From contig NC_035437.2 in the NCBI RefSeq assembly GCF_002127325.2, positions 156,151,880 to 156,215,879 of the forward strand: a stretch of 64,000 nt of DNA, read 5' to 3'. The notes under the pieces were generated by a model. The model did no database searches. It saw only the letters and a program-made list of their open reading frames with translations, and was not told the origin of the DNA. Positions within the stretch are counted from its first letter, which is position 1; the number at the start of each line of letters is the position of its first letter. The DNA comes from Helianthus annuus. Lineage: Eukaryota; Streptophyta; Magnoliopsida; Asterales; Asteraceae. A program made the translations under genes and the position numbers. Positions 33,696 through 46,700 of this stretch are shown piece after piece.

Positions 33696-34374
33696 TGTAA
33701 CACCTCGTAAAATCACGTCCAATAATGTATTGACACGTGTAATAAACCCTAATGAAGTCAAACATTGGATTTAAGGGACTAATTTTTCAAAAAATCGAAA
33801 ACCTTGATTATGAAAGGACTGGAAGTGTTAGCATACCTAAAATAAGTTTCTAAATAACCTCTTACAATATTTATATTCACAAATGAGCCACTTGATGATC
33901 GAGTGTAGCCGTTTGCGTAATTAACTGAAAGTTTGCGCAATGAAGGGTTAAAAGCGTCAACATGTTAATTCTTACCTCTGAGTGACCTTTTAACAAACCG
34001 GGAGCTTCATGATATTTTATTATACTCTCGGGAATGCCAATTATTGGCCGTCTAAGGTTTATGCCTATAAGTAAAGTTACGCGCAACTTTGCAAGTTAGA
34101 GGGACTAAAAGTGTCAATATGTTTAATTATACCTCTGAATGACCTTTTAGCGAACCCGAAGCATCGTGATGTTTAATAATACTATCAAGAATGCCTAATA
34201 TGGATTAGATGAGGCTTCGATGCTATTAAACGATGATATGCGCAAGTTTGCACATTAGATGGACCTAAAGCGTCAACTTTTGAATCTACGCCTTTTGGTA
34301 ACCATTTAAGTGATCGAGAGCATAGTAATAATTAAACTCATGTTTGGGAATGCCCATTATGGGCCATGGAAGGC

Positions 34375-35563
34375 TGACGGGTGGTCCATTGGACAACCCT
34401 TAAGCGTGTTAAAAGATGAAATAATCCTCCACTTAATTGTGTAATTATCTTGAATTAGATAACTACCGTTGCTTATGTTTCAGGTGCATTTTGGGAGCTA
34501 AAAGATGGATTAAATGCAGCTTTGGAGACTTTGGTGATGAACGGGTCGAGCATGGAACAAAAGACAAGACAAAGAAGGACATTCAGGTCACTACCGTAAA
34601 TTACGGCTCCACCGTAATTTACGGTGGACCTGAGAATCAAATATTGGCACCGTAAATCAGTCTCCTGTCACCATAAACATATCAAGTCCACCATAAATTA
34701 CGGTGGAGCCGTAATTTATGGTGGTGGCTGCGTGAAAAAGTGTAACTGCCACATTAAGTTGGTTTTGATGGTGTCTTTTCACATAATTCCAATCATTGTC
34801 GGTTTTGGGGGCATTCCAGGGGCGAATTGGCTGGTTCTGGCTTGTTTTTGGACAATCTCTAACATTGGGTTTGTGTCTTTGATCCGTATGAACAATATTA
34901 TCTTTGTTAGGATGTTGATTCGAGCCATGCTTGGCTAAACACTTTATGACTGTCCTAGATTGAAGGTTTGTTTGAGACAATTTGTATTTGATTTCCTAAT
35001 TTCTAGAATAGCAATCTTAATCTTGATGGTTGGTTTGTTATGGTGTGTGATTGTTTGTTAGTAACTTGTTAATTCTTATGATTTTCTAGTTTGAAACCAT
35101 ACGTTCTTGGTGCCGTTGGCAATCGAGATATCATGGGTAGAATTAGGATTGGGTAAGGGTTGATTGATCATCGGGTAACAACCTCACGTTCTAGGAATCT
35201 GAGTACTTAGTTCCCTTTCATCACTGCAAGTAATCACACATGAGCTATGTCTACGTAGTTCTTTCTAGTGGAATGATAATATGAACGTCGATACAAACCA
35301 GAAATCTAGGATGGTCATTTGTCTCTAATTTGCTTACAAACAAACTTTTCTCTTGCAATTTACTTAGTTTAATTTAGTCTAAAACCAATTCACTCACATA
35401 AACTCTCGAATCTTATTTCTTTTGCAATTAGTTTAATTTTAGGTAACTTAGATAAATCTTCAAATAACACACATTCCACAAACTCCCTGTGTTCGATACC
35501 CACTTGCCGCTATCTATATAGTTGTTATTGGGATTAAATTTGCGTGACCACGACATCACGTCA
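34375..35563 (+). repeat. Element D 5' LTR
   Basis: It starts TGACGGGTGG and ends CATCACGTCA. It contains two CCGTAAATTACGG palindrome pairs (34593-34627 and 34688-34724). The 72-, 104- and 107-codon ORFs inside it recur in the other LTR and show no protein features. Confidence 0.9.
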
Positions 35564-35568
35564 AATTT

Positions 35569-35586
35569 TGGCGCCGTTGCCGGGGA
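35569..35586 (+). other. Primer binding site of element D (tRNA-Asp type)
   Basis: TGGCGCCGTTGCCGGGGA lies five bases after the LTR. It matches the 3' end of plant aspartate tRNA, the primer typical of the Athila branch. Confidence 0.85.
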
Positions 35587-35675
35587 GTAGTGCGCAACGT
35601 GTGTTAGTTTAATAGTTTTGTTTGTTATTTTCGGGTTTACGTTGGTTGTGTTTAGTGTGCAGGTACTTCAGGTGT

Positions 35676-36082
35676 ATGCATACTAGAGGCTCTCACAGGT
35701 CATCACCGCTATCGTTTGATCCGGAAATATAAAGAACGCTAAGACAAAACCGAGTTTTAGTGCGAGAAAACAAAATCATTGGTTCCCCACTTCACCCATC
35801 ACACCGAGAAACATCATGGCTGATTCTCAAATTCCTCCTACAACGGGTCAATCATCCTCAACCTTTATACCTACTTCCACCCAACCATCACCAAACACCA
35901 CATTACCTAATACCACCGCCGAATTTACACCATCCAATGTCACCCAACCAATTACCACTCAAGCTGAACCCGCCATCACCTACAACCCATCCACCACAAT
36001 CCCACCATTATCCCACTTCTTTCCCCCCAACTACGGGTCAATCATCATCCACCTTCACAATTGCACCCAAATTACGGTATAG
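35676..36082 (+). pseudogene. Gag N-terminal remnant of element D
   Basis: From the ATG at 35676 the frame reads MHTRGSHRSSPLSFDPEI and then a TAA where Athila-type gag usually continues ERT; the words RTLRQNRVLVREN follow after the stop. A second short frame (35816-36082) starts MADSQIPPTTGQSSS. Gag is lost beyond this, replaced by palindrome repeats. It is a broken remnant. Confidence 0.55.
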
Positions 36083-36310
36083 CCGTAATTTACGGTGGTT
36101 GTTACAATCTTTTGGGCTTTTACGGTAAAAGTCTACTGAATTACGATGAAAGAATTGATGTTCAGTGTTCACCGTAAATTACGGTCATACCGTAATTTAC
36201 GGTGGAATTAAAATGTGTTGAGGCTTTACGGTAGAAGTCTACTGTGTTACGGTGCAAAGTTGATGTTCAGGTCTCACCGTAATTTACGGTGTGACCGTAA
36301 ATTACGGTGC
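36066..36310 (+). repeat. CCGTAAATTACGG palindrome array in element D
   Basis: Three clusters (36070-36098, 36170-36206, 36275-36310) each hold two head-to-head CCGTAAATTACGG palindromes. They are separated by about 100-bp near-repeats containing TTTACGGTA(A/G)AAGTCTACTG. The same palindrome pair occurs twice in each LTR. Confidence 0.85.
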
Positions 36311-36339
36311 GCAGAAATTTTTGTTGTCGTCGTTTGGGG

Positions 36340-37025
36340 TCCGCTTGTATATAAAAAAAAAATAATAAAACGAATAATAACATGATTTCACCCCATCCAC
36401 CCATTCTCTTTCACTCTACAATCATCCATCTTCTTCTCAAGTCCCACCACCACTCTCCATAACCTTCTTCTTCTTCCCAAACCTTCCATCCTCCATAACT
36501 TTCCAAATTTCTGTCCAAATCAAGTGAAATTTTAGTCTAACTTGACTAATTTTTCACAAGCTTGTCGATTGTGAGGAGAGATTTCAGAGAAAAAGCACTT
36601 TTGGGGTCCGAATTCGAAACCCTAATTTGAAAAATTTGGGGGTTTTGGGAGCTTTTGTTTCACAAGCACTCTTGCATCTTTAACCAAAGGTATGAAAGCT
36701 TATTATGTATATTTTGGTGCTACATTGTGAAAAGTAAGGGATTTAGGTTACTTGTTCATGCCCACTTGCTTGTTCTTAGATATGATTATGAAATTGCTTA
36801 TTTGAACATGGTTTTGGTTGTAGATGTAGGATTTGTGGTTAAAGTAGTGAACTTTTCGGATGTTCTACATTGATTGAGACATCATGCCCAATTTTTGAAG
36901 AATTTTTGAGATACTTTTGGTTCACTAACATCTACAACCATGATAACAAGCAAGTGTGGGGATGATTTTGAAGAGAGGGTTTAATTTGGTGTTTGCTTTT
37001 GTTGCTTGTTTCATGTGTGTAGGAA
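36340..37025 (+). promoter_or_regulatory. Possible internal promoter, 5' UTR and intron upstream of the ATHILA-type ORF
   Basis: GCTTGTATATAAAAAAAA at about 36345 could serve as a TATA box. It is followed by a CT-rich leader (36380-36500) without ORFs, a donor AAAG/GTATGA at 36690, and an acceptor GTGTGTAG at 37022, four bases before the ATG at 37026. The layout looks like a separate transcription unit. Env-like ORFs of Athila elements are known to be expressed by splicing. Promoter use here is inference. Confidence 0.4.
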
Positions 37026-38743
37026 ATGGCTAGGACAAAGGAACAAGCGGGATCAAGTTCATCATCATCAAAAGGGAAAGGCAAACAAAAAGAACAACCA
37101 CCGCGAAAAAGGCAATATATGGGTCGTATTAGTGAAAGCGAAAGTGAAGGCGAAGAAGAGATGGAGTTGGATCCGAGTGAAAAGCCGATGTGGAATTCGG
37201 GTTCATTAGATGATCAAGCTGAGGAGTGGCAACCGACACTCTACCATGACTGCATGAATAAATTGAAGAACAAGGCGGCGGCTTTCATTTGTGAACGAGA
37301 GGTTCGGGAAGTGGAGTTCCAACAGTTTGGGGTGTTTGATAAGTTTCGGGCGCTAGGTTGGGAAGGGGCGCTCAAATGTTTTGACAAAGACAAGAGTAAC
37401 TTGTTCATGACAGAGATACAAGAGTGGATGGCAACCTTGAAATGTCACAATTTTAACAAGCCATCACAGATGAAGTTGATTGGTAAGGTGCACGGGGTAC
37501 CGGTGGAGATGTCATTCGACACGTTAAAGAAGCTCGGGAAGTATGACAGTCTCCCAGCTCGTGAGTACATGATTCCCACTCTCGATGATCTCTTGCTTAA
37601 CCCAGAAAAACATGTTCGATGGAATGACATGTTAGCAGCATTGTTCCTACCCGGTAAATACAGTGGTATTCTATACCGGAAGAATTTGAAGATAGAAGCT
37701 AAACTGTTGCATACAATATGCCTTCTCAATGTCATTCCAAGAAGGGGAGACAAAGAACAGGTGAGGTTTCCAGAGATACCTGTTCTTTATTCGTTGATGC
37801 ATGGGGCTCCACGTTTTCCGATACGTTACCTTATCATGCACCACCTATGGATCTGCCGAAATAAGTATGGAAGAGACATCGTCCCTTATTGTCGAATAAT
37901 TACGGGATTGATGAAACAACAGAAGGCGTTAACATCGGAAGATCGGGGAGCAACAAAAAGACACCAGCCTTTCACGTTGGATAAGTTGAGGAGTGTTTGG
38001 ACGTATACTCAGACGGAGCGTTATCACAAGTTAAAGTCGTAGGGCCAAAGGTGGAGAGCTCTTAAGGCGAATGCGAGGGATTTGTTACCGGGTGAAGAGG
38101 ATGAACCCGAGAGTGAAGCAGAGATCCCAAGCGGGGATGAAGATTATGAGGAGCAACCGCAAGGTGGGGTGAACTTGAATGTGGGTCAAGGGGGTCATGG
38201 TGGAGGTCACGGTAGTATGTTCTATGATTATGCGCAACAATCGTATGAGCCGGGTTGGGCTTATAGTGGTACAATGCAAGAGGTGATTGAAAGTCAACGT
38301 CCCCGGCATCTATTTTTGATACATGGTCGGGGTCGGAGAGGACGTTGTATGATCAAAACACGAGGAATAGTGCAAGCATAGAGCGGTCGTTAAAACATAG
38401 CTTCGATCGCCATGAGGCATGGAACCGTACTTTCGCATACTCTAGAGAAGTGGACACTAATAATAGATATCATGATGATCAGGCGAGGAGGATGCATGCG
38501 GATTGGCATGCCGGAAGGCCGGTTGTTGAGGATCCACAACATGTGGACTATGCCTCATTACCGCCTTATGATGGTAGCATTTCATATCCGACTCCACCAC
38601 TTCACCATTCTCAATGGCTTGACCCGAGGCAGCAAGAGGGAGCACAGCAACAAGCAGGGAGTAGCAGTGGCGCATTCGGATTTGGAGAGTGGAATGACAT
38701 GATGTCATCCATCTTTGGACCTCCAGGACCGCGCTACTACTAA
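37026..38743 (+). pseudogene. ATHILA-type ORF of element D (env-region protein), one stop and one frameshift
   Basis: The open part (37026-38042, 338 codons) has a basic, serine-rich N-terminus and an acidic ESESEGEEEMEL stretch. A conserved block follows, with words FLPGKYSGILYRKNL, LLHTICLLNVIPRRGDKEQ and RFPIRYLIMHHLW, which I recognise as the ATHILA ORF family domain of Athila/Calypso elements. A TAG at 38040-38042 is followed by the same frame open to about 38380. The frame then shifts to 38345-38743, ending FGPPGPRYY. Together about 570 codons were once open. The protein sits where an env-like gene lies in Athila elements; its biochemical role is unknown. Confidence 0.72.
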
Positions 38744-39998
38744 TCAGGTGGTATTTTCTCTCTTTTGTATAATTTGTACATATTTGTGTTTTTATGTTGA
38801 TTATGGTTGGGTGGATGGGTGGTGTATGTTTGTTTTGTTTTGTTGGGTTGGTGTTAGTTGGTGGTGTCGTGTGTTAAAAGGAAGAAAAGCATAAAAAAAT
38901 ATAAAATGAAAAATACAAAAAGAAATTTGGGGTTTGAGTAAAAAAGCTTTTGTCGATGTTGATTGAGTTAGTGATCAAAGCCTTCCAAAGCCATACATTT
39001 GGGTCAATGTATCCCAAGTGTGGGGATGGGGGGAATTTTTGGAGTTTTTGAAAAATTTTGAGCCAAGCGAAATGATGTGAAAATTTAAACGCCCTAATTT
39101 ACCCCAAGTTGATGCACCGGCAACCCTTGATACCTTTTTCATTCTTGGTGAGAGTTGTAGCCACACTTGTATATAAATAATGATTGTCTTTGATGAGAGT
39201 GGCTACGGGTGGGGGTGCATTAGAACTTGTGCTTGAATGCGGTTTGAGTCCTTAGTTGAGCATGAATGTAGAAAGGATAAGGGCATTTAGGAAAGCCTCG
39301 TCATAGTGTGTGCGAGTGTGGGATTTGGGGGGTTGGACCTCATTAATTATATATATGAGTTTGGTAGTGAGAGGGGCGGGGGTTTGGACATTTAGTTGCC
39401 AGTTTTGTGCCTAAAGCCGATCATTTGTTACCCCTTAGCTAGTTTCCCAAAAAGTTACCCAAATTTGACCCGGTCTTATAGTGTTAGTGATAGTATTAGT
39501 AGTTCTGCTAGTTTGAAGTAGATATGGTTAATGCTTTATTGTATGGTTGTTTGCTTAAAAAAAAAAGCAATGAAAAAAAAAAAAGAGAAGTTTAATTGTC
39601 TTGTATATAGTAGTTGAGTTTGTTTGTTCGTTTGTCTATGTTTGTAATAAAAAGACCGGGTCGAATTTTCGCTACTTCATATATATTCTATTCCCTACCT
39701 ATACACCTAGCCGCGTTACAACCTTGAAGTCCCTTTGATTTGCATTTATGTTTGACCCATTTTAGGAGAATGATCGATTTAGGTACAAGCTTATGATTGT
39801 GTACCCGCCCGTTTGCCTAGTGTGTGTCTAGCTTATCTTTGCTAGTTTTCACTTGTAGCCGAGAGGAGAGAATTAGAGAGGGGTGCATTGCTTGGGTGTC
39901 AAAAAGGGGTTGGTAAAAAGATTGCATGTTTTGCTTGGGTTAATTTGATCACTTGTTTTGGAATTGCTTTGATGAGTTGCTTGGGACAAGCAACAGTT
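38744..39998 (+). other. Element D 3' non-coding region
   Basis: This is 1.25 kb without convincing ORFs, T/G-rich, with a copy of AAGTGTGGGGATG at about 39013-39025. The same word is found at 36951 and as the PPT at 39999. Confidence 0.6.
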
Positions 39999-40011
39999 AA
40001 GTGTGGGGATG
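39999..40011 (+). other. Polypurine tract of element D
   Basis: AAGTGTGGGGATG directly precedes the 3' LTR start TGACGGG. It is purine-rich and correctly placed, although interrupted by T. Confidence 0.6.
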
Positions 40012-41200
40012 TGACGGGTGGTCCATTGGACAACCCTTAAGCGTGTTAAAAGATGAAATAATCCTCCACTTAATTGTGTAATTATCTTGAATTAGATAAG
40101 TACCGTTGCTTATGTTTCAGGTGCATTTTGGGAGCTAAAAGATGGATTAAATGCAGCTTTGGAGACTTTGGTGATGAACGGGTCGAGCATGGAACAAAAG
40201 ACAAGACAAAGAAGGACATTCAGGTCACTACCGTAAATTACGGCTCCACCGTAATTTACGGTGGACCTGAGAATCAAATATTGGCACCGTAAATCAGTCT
40301 CCTGTCACCATAAACATATCAAGTCCACCGTAAATTACGGTGGAGCCGTAATTTACGGTGGTGGCTGCGTGAAAAAGTGTAACTGCCACATTAAGTTGGT
40401 TTTGATGGTGTCTTTTCACATAATTCCAATCATTGTCGGTTTTGGGGGCATTCCAGGGGCGAATTGGCTGGTTCTGGCTTGTTTTTGGACAATCTCTAAC
40501 ATTGGGTTTGTGTCTTTGATCCGTATGAACAATATTATCTTTGTTAGGATGTTGATTCGAGCCATGCTTGGCTAAACACTTTATGACTGTCCTAGATTGA
40601 AGGGTTGTTTGAGACAATTTGTATTTGATTTCCTAATTTCTAGAATAGCAATCTTAATCTTGATGGTTGGTTTGTTATGGTGTGTGATTGTTTGTTAGTA
40701 ACTTGTTAATTCTTATGATTTTCTAGTTTGAAACCATACGTTCTTGGTGCCGTTGGCAATCGAGATATCATGGGTAGAATTAGGATTGGGTAAGGGTTGA
40801 TTGATCATCGGGTAACAACCTCACGTTCTAGGAATCTGAGTACTTAGTTCCCTTTCATCACTGCAAGTAATCACACATGAGCTATGTCTATGTAGTTCTT
40901 TCTAGTGGAATGATAATATGAACGTCGATACAAACCGGAAATCTAGGATGGTCATTTGTCTCTAATTTGCTTACAAACAAACTTTTCTCTTGCAATTTAC
41001 TTAGTTTAATTTAGTCTAAAACCAATTCACTCACATAAACTCTCGAATCTTATTTCTTTTGCAATTAGTTTAATTTTAGGTAACTTAGATAAATCTTCAA
41101 ATAACACACATTCCACAAACTCCCTGTGTTCGATACCCACTTGCCGCTATCTATATAGTTGTTATTGGGATTAAATTTGCGTGACCACGACATCACGTCA
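40012..41200 (+). repeat. Element D 3' LTR
   Basis: It has the same length as the 5' LTR and about six substitutions, two of which restore perfect CCGTAAATTACGG palindromes that are mutated (CCATAAATT, TTTATGG) in the 5' copy. It is followed by TSD AAGGC. Confidence 0.9.
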
Positions 41201-42009
41201 AAGGCTTGGATACTTAAACGACATTTCACGCTGCTTTGTGCGATTAAAGGACTATTTGCGTCAACTGCAAAAGTATGTCGATTCGTATGGTAACGGACTT
41301 TCTAGAATATGACCATGAGTTAAGCATGCCCTAATTATCCTTTATATAGCTTAGATATTGGCTTAGAGGTGTTTGGTGTGCAAAAATAAACTTTTAAGTC
41401 AAGCAGGGACTAAAAGTGTCAAAAAGTGCACAAGTTTGCATTTTAACGCATATCTTACATTCTGGATATATCCGGACATCCAAAAATTAATGTAACCACT
41501 AAAATATTTTATTTTAGTGTTCGGCATGATAAAATTCCAGTCGCCGCGTAATTTGGATCGTTTTCGCGTCCGTTCGTGTTTCGTCGTAATTAGACGAACA
41601 ACGTGACCGTACGGCCAAACGAACCGACATCCGGCATATTTTTGAGCATGTTTCATGTCCCCTATGTTTAGGCATCATAGTATAGCCTTGAAATAAGGTT
41701 AACGGGCCTTACATGTGTCAGAAATGACATTTTTTAAGTACAGGGACTGAAACTGCATAAGCTGAAAGTCTAAATTGGTGATCCGACTTGTAGGCGGGCC
41801 GCGTATCCAATACAGGTCATCTATGCGGGCCGCGTAGAATAGAAACAGCTGCAGAACTGGTTTTAGCTGCTGGTTTTTGCTGAAAATGGTTTCCATACTC
41901 TCATATCTTGACTCTAGGGCTGCCACAGATTGTAAAGGTGGTTTTACACTTGTTGCCATCTGATTATAACTCCCCGACACTTGTCGCAATCCTACGAGGT
42001 CCCGAAAAG

Positions 42010-42018
42010 TATATATAG
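42010..42018 (+). promoter_or_regulatory. TATA box of solo LTR C
   Basis: TATATATAG on the plus strand fits the orientation of C. Two GCGGGCCGCGTA words at 41794-41804 and 41825-41837 stand 175-215 bp upstream, paralleling the GC-rich repeats of the A and B LTRs. Confidence 0.5.
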
Positions 42019-43780
42019 GAGATGGGTTTCATTTGTTTTTCACACCTTTCCTCCAAATCTGCTATGCTCTCTGAATTAAGAGGATCTTGAACTCTTTTGA
42101 GAACCTCCCTCAGTCCATTGGACCTCTTGTAAGTGTCCTTTCGTGCTTAGTTTAATTATTTAGCGTTTATAGCCGAAAAGTCAAGCGTTTGCGATAAACG
42201 CTTTGACTTTTAAACGGTTAAGCCATTGTTCTCAATGAACATGGCTACGTGACCGTAATTAGGTAGGTGTTAAACCCTCAAAAGGGCACCTCCTAATTAC
42301 CACGTTCACTCAGTCAATTGTCAGGTCAAACTTCTTAATAAAAAGTCAAACGAGTCAGTTTTTACTAATAAATTCATAACTAATAATACAGAAGTTATGG
42401 AACATGTTTTAATACTTAAATAACTTGGTAATTAATATAAGAACATGTTTAAGCATGTTCAAGCCGACAATTCTAAGTATAGGCTTGGTTCGGAACCGAA
42501 AGTCGCAAAAGTAGACTTTTGCTTTGACTTTCAGTTCTGACCCGATTTAGCTTAGTTTAGACATGCCTTAAAGTTCCATTAGGACCAGGTGATAGGTTAG
42601 TGTAACCCTCTGAGGTTATACAACTTGGTTCCTTAATTATCCGATTCATGCATGTTTCCGTTATATGCCTAAATGTTGACTATTATGCCCTTTTGACCTT
42701 AAAACGAGATTTTTGAAAATGTGAGAGGATAGAAACCTTTATTACTGATTTATAAATTTGCCCTAAAAATTTGACATCAGTTTGAGGTCTAGGTTAGGAG
42801 TTATGCTCATTAGCATAAATGAAGGCTTTTTATTAATTAAACGACATAATTAACATATAGCCTATTTAAACCCAAATTTGATACCAAGCTTTTTGCCCAC
42901 TGGTGTAAAATAATATTTTGGGATTTTTGAAGATTTTTATTTATTTTTAGGCTGAGCATAACATAGGGTTCTAGCTTTGATTCGGTAATTGCCGGTTTTG
43001 CCCTTTTGGCCTATAAAATGAGTTTTACATAACATTTTGATACCAAACTTTTTGCTACTAATTTTATATTATAAATAAAACATTTTAAGCTTTCTCGAAT
43101 GATAAAAATATCAGCTTTTCTTATAAAACCCGGAAATCGCTTAAAATCGCCTTTTTACGCGTTTTTAACGCATAATATAAGTTAAAACTATTTTTAATAT
43201 ATAAGGTTTGATCCCTACTGGTGTTTTAAGTAAATTTTCATAACTAAACAGTAGGCAAAAGTTTTAAACTCGGAATTCTAATTTTGACCTTTAAAGCTTA
43301 TGTGAAATTGCCAAAATGCCCCTTCGGTGCATAGTTTGGTTATAATTAATAAATTTCACATATATGCAATACCATACTGATATAACTTATTAAAGTAAGT
43401 ATTTTTACTGATTATATCAGACCTGAAACTCAGATTTATATTTAAACCCTTTTAAAGCTTTAAAATGACCAAAATACCCCTACGGGGCATAATTCGAGTT
43501 TAAATTCATTTTGGGCATAATGGTAAAAGTGCTAAGGATTTTATTAACTGAATCAATGAAATTACATAGGAGAGGATCATATTTATAGATCCAAAGAATA
43601 ACAAACCCTAGCACAAAATAAGGAAAGAGATAAATCTAGAACATATACAATATCTATGTCTAAATATATACATAATCGGTAATAATTGTATATGCGCTAA
43701 TATTGTATATGCGCTAAATTGTAGATGCTCTAATATTGTAGATGCTCCAATATTGCAGATGCTCTAATACTGTATATGCG

Positions 43781-46700
43781 CTAATAGCCCCCCGTAGTTT
43801 GATCGGTCATAGGACAAACGGTCAAACTGGACCTAAAAGATTGAAAAAGCTGCCTCGAAAGGCCTTTAGTGAAGATATCAGCGTATTGGTAAGATGAGGG
43901 AACGTGCAGAACTCGAATGTGACCAATACGCACCTTTTCTCGAACAAAATGGATATCTATCTCAATATGCTTCGTTCTTTGATGCTGGACCGGGTTATCT
44001 GACATATAAATAGCGGACACGTTGTCACAATAAATAATCGAGGCTTGTTTTAATGGAACATGTAACTCAAGTAACAAGTTTCGAATCCACGTGGCTTCTG
44101 CTACCGCATTAGCAACTCCCTTATATTCAGCTTCTGCACTGGATCGTGAAACAGTGGGCTGTCGTTTAGAAGACCATGAAATAAGGTTATCCCCCAAGAA
44201 AACACAATAGCCACTTGTTGACCGCCTGGAGTCAGGACAGCCACCCCAATCAGCATCAGAATACGCAGTTAGGGAGTGCGTAACAGAACGAACCATCCGT
44301 ATCCCATAATCCAATGTGCCTTGTAAGTAGCGCAAAATCCGTTTCAAGAAAGCATAATGGGAGTCGTGAGGTTCATGCATAAATAAATAAACCTGCTGCA
44401 CTGCGTAGGAGATACCTGGCCTAGTAAAAGTTAAGTACTGAAGCGCCCCTGCCAGACACCGATAAAGAGTCGGGTCATGAAAGAGGGGCCCGTCAGTGGC
44501 ACTTAATTTAGATGAAAGATCAACAGGAGTTGCACAAGGCTTGCAGTCTGTCATCGAGGCACGTGCAATAATCTCTTTGGCATATTGAGATTGATCCAAA
44601 AATAAACCTGTGGGTCGACGTGTAACCTTAATCCCCAAAAATGGTGTAATTGACCCAAATCTGTCATAGCAAAGTCTCGTGAGAGTTTCTGAATGATATC
44701 ATGTAGGAATGCATCTGAAGAAGCAGTCAGGACAATATCATCAACATATAAAAGGAGATATGCAACATTATGACCCTGGATATAAACGAACAACGAGTTG
44801 TCGCATGCACTGCTGCGAAAACCCTGGGAGAGAATATATGTAGCAAACCAGGTATACCATGCCCGTGGTGCCTGCTTGAGGCCATAGAGAGACTTCTTCA
44901 ACCTGCATACAAAACCTGGATAATGCCTGTCAATAAAACCCGAAGGTTGATGCATATATACAGTCTCATTTAAATGGCCATGTAAAAACGCATTCTTCAC
45001 ATCTAATTGATGAATCGGCCAAGATCTTGAGATTGCCAATGATAAAACGGTCCGGATAGTAGCCGGTTTGACAACCGGACTAAAAGTCTCCTCACAGTCA
45101 ATACCCACAGTCTGTGATTTCCCATTAACGACCAACCGGGCTTTATATCTCTCTAAAGTTCCATTAGACTTAAATTTATGTCGAAACAGCCACATGCATC
45201 TAATAACCGGCTGATTCGTAGGCCGTGGAACTAATTCCCATGTCCCATTTTCTTGTAAGGCAGTAAACTCAGCTTGCATAGCGCGCGACCAATTCGGGTC
45301 GGTTAGGGCCTGTGTATAAGAGATGGGAATGGGGGAGAGAGAGGGGGTGGGGATGGAGTGGTGTATGGTTTTAAGGGTACCAGATTTGGAACGGGTGGTC
45401 ATAGGATGAGTCGATGATGGTCGGGAATGGGAGGATGGTGCGGTTTGAGCTGGGGCACACGACTGGGCAGAAGTCGAAGGCGGAGGCTGCTGTGGTGGGG
45501 GATTGGAAGGTGGTTTAGGCCGGCAGGAATAAGTAAACGGGTATGGGGAGATGGTGGACGGGGGACGTGGCAGGGGTGGAGATGGTGGTGGAGGGGCCGT
45601 GGTGGGAGGATGGTGTATACGGGGGGAGCGGTTAAAAGAAAAACCGGGTGATGGGTTATCATCAAGGAAGTTGTACGAGGGGATAGGTGTCGGTAATGAA
45701 AAGGGAAAGGTGGCCTCATCAAAGGTGACGTGGCGAGAGATGGTGACTTTGCCCGTAGTTGGGTCGAAGCAACGGTACCCGCGGAAATCCGGCGGATAGC
45801 CAAGAAAAATACACCGGATAGAGCGAGGGTATAGTTTATGTGGTTGGGTAGCCGAAGTATTTGGATAACAAGCGCACCCAAATACTCGTAAATGGTCATA
45901 GGTAGGATGACGGAGGTAAAGGGCAAAGGTAGGTGTATAAAAGTTAAGGCGTTTGGTTGGAAGGATGTTGTGTAAATAGGCAGCCGTGTGCAATGCTTCG
46001 ACCCAAAAAGATGGTGGAAGGTGGGCATGGATTAAAACAGAGCAAATGATGTCATTAAGGCGATAGATCATTCGTTCCGCACGACTATTCTGTGATGAAG
46101 TTTGTGGGCAGGAAAATCGAAATAGAAGGCCGTGTTGGGTAGCAAAGGTTTTGAAAGCGTTATTGTCAAACTCACCCCCTAAGTCACTTTGAAAAGTTTT
46201 AATGTTTCTGTTAAACTGTGTGGCAATTAGTCGGTGAAACTTGATAAAGGTAGGAAAGGTTTCGGACTTGTATTTTAAAGGGTAAACCCAAATAAAATGC
46301 GAGTAATTATCGATTAAAACCATGTAATATTTGTACCCAGATTTGCTGAGCACAGGTGATGTCCATAAATCACAATGAATAATATCAAATGGGGCAAAAG
46401 TAAAAGAAGAAGATGCATAAAACGGTAAACGTTTACTGTTCAACAATTGAAACGAATGACAAAAAGTAGACTTTTTGGTCTTATTACATGGAAAATTGAA
46501 AGTACGAAAAAGAATATCTAAAACTTGAGCGTCGGGGTGACCAAGACGATCGTGCCATGGCCGAGATGTGGTAGTGAGAAAGCTTGCTTGGGCAGGTAAC
46601 TCAGGTTTTGTGATTGGATAGAGGTCCTCGGTGATATTGTGGCGGGAAAGGAGGCGCCCAGTTTGAAGGTCCTTCAAAGAGAAACCAAAAGGATCAAATT

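Larger units (their letters stand above)
34375..41200 (+). mobile_element. Element D: non-autonomous Athila-type retrotransposon
   Basis: Two 1189-bp LTRs (34375-35563, 40012-41200) with TG...CA ends are flanked by TSD AAGGC (34370-34374, 41201-41205). I counted about six differences between them, so the insertion is recent. The PBS matches tRNA-Asp. The 4.4-kb interior has a gag-start remnant, palindromic repeat clusters, a promoter-like stretch, an ATHILA-type ORF and a PPT, but no protease, reverse transcriptase or integrase. It would depend on another Athila element for mobility. Confidence 0.9.

Noticed and set aside
34624..34980. 104-107 codon ORFs in both LTRs of element D
   Set aside because: They are conserved only because the LTRs are recent copies; they overlap on opposite strands and show no domain.
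45399..46028. Long minus ORF and plus ORFs (45427-45799) in the Pro-rich part of element E
   Set aside because: These are shadow frames of the Pro/Ser-rich linker of the Copia polyprotein; the true frame is 44551-46986.
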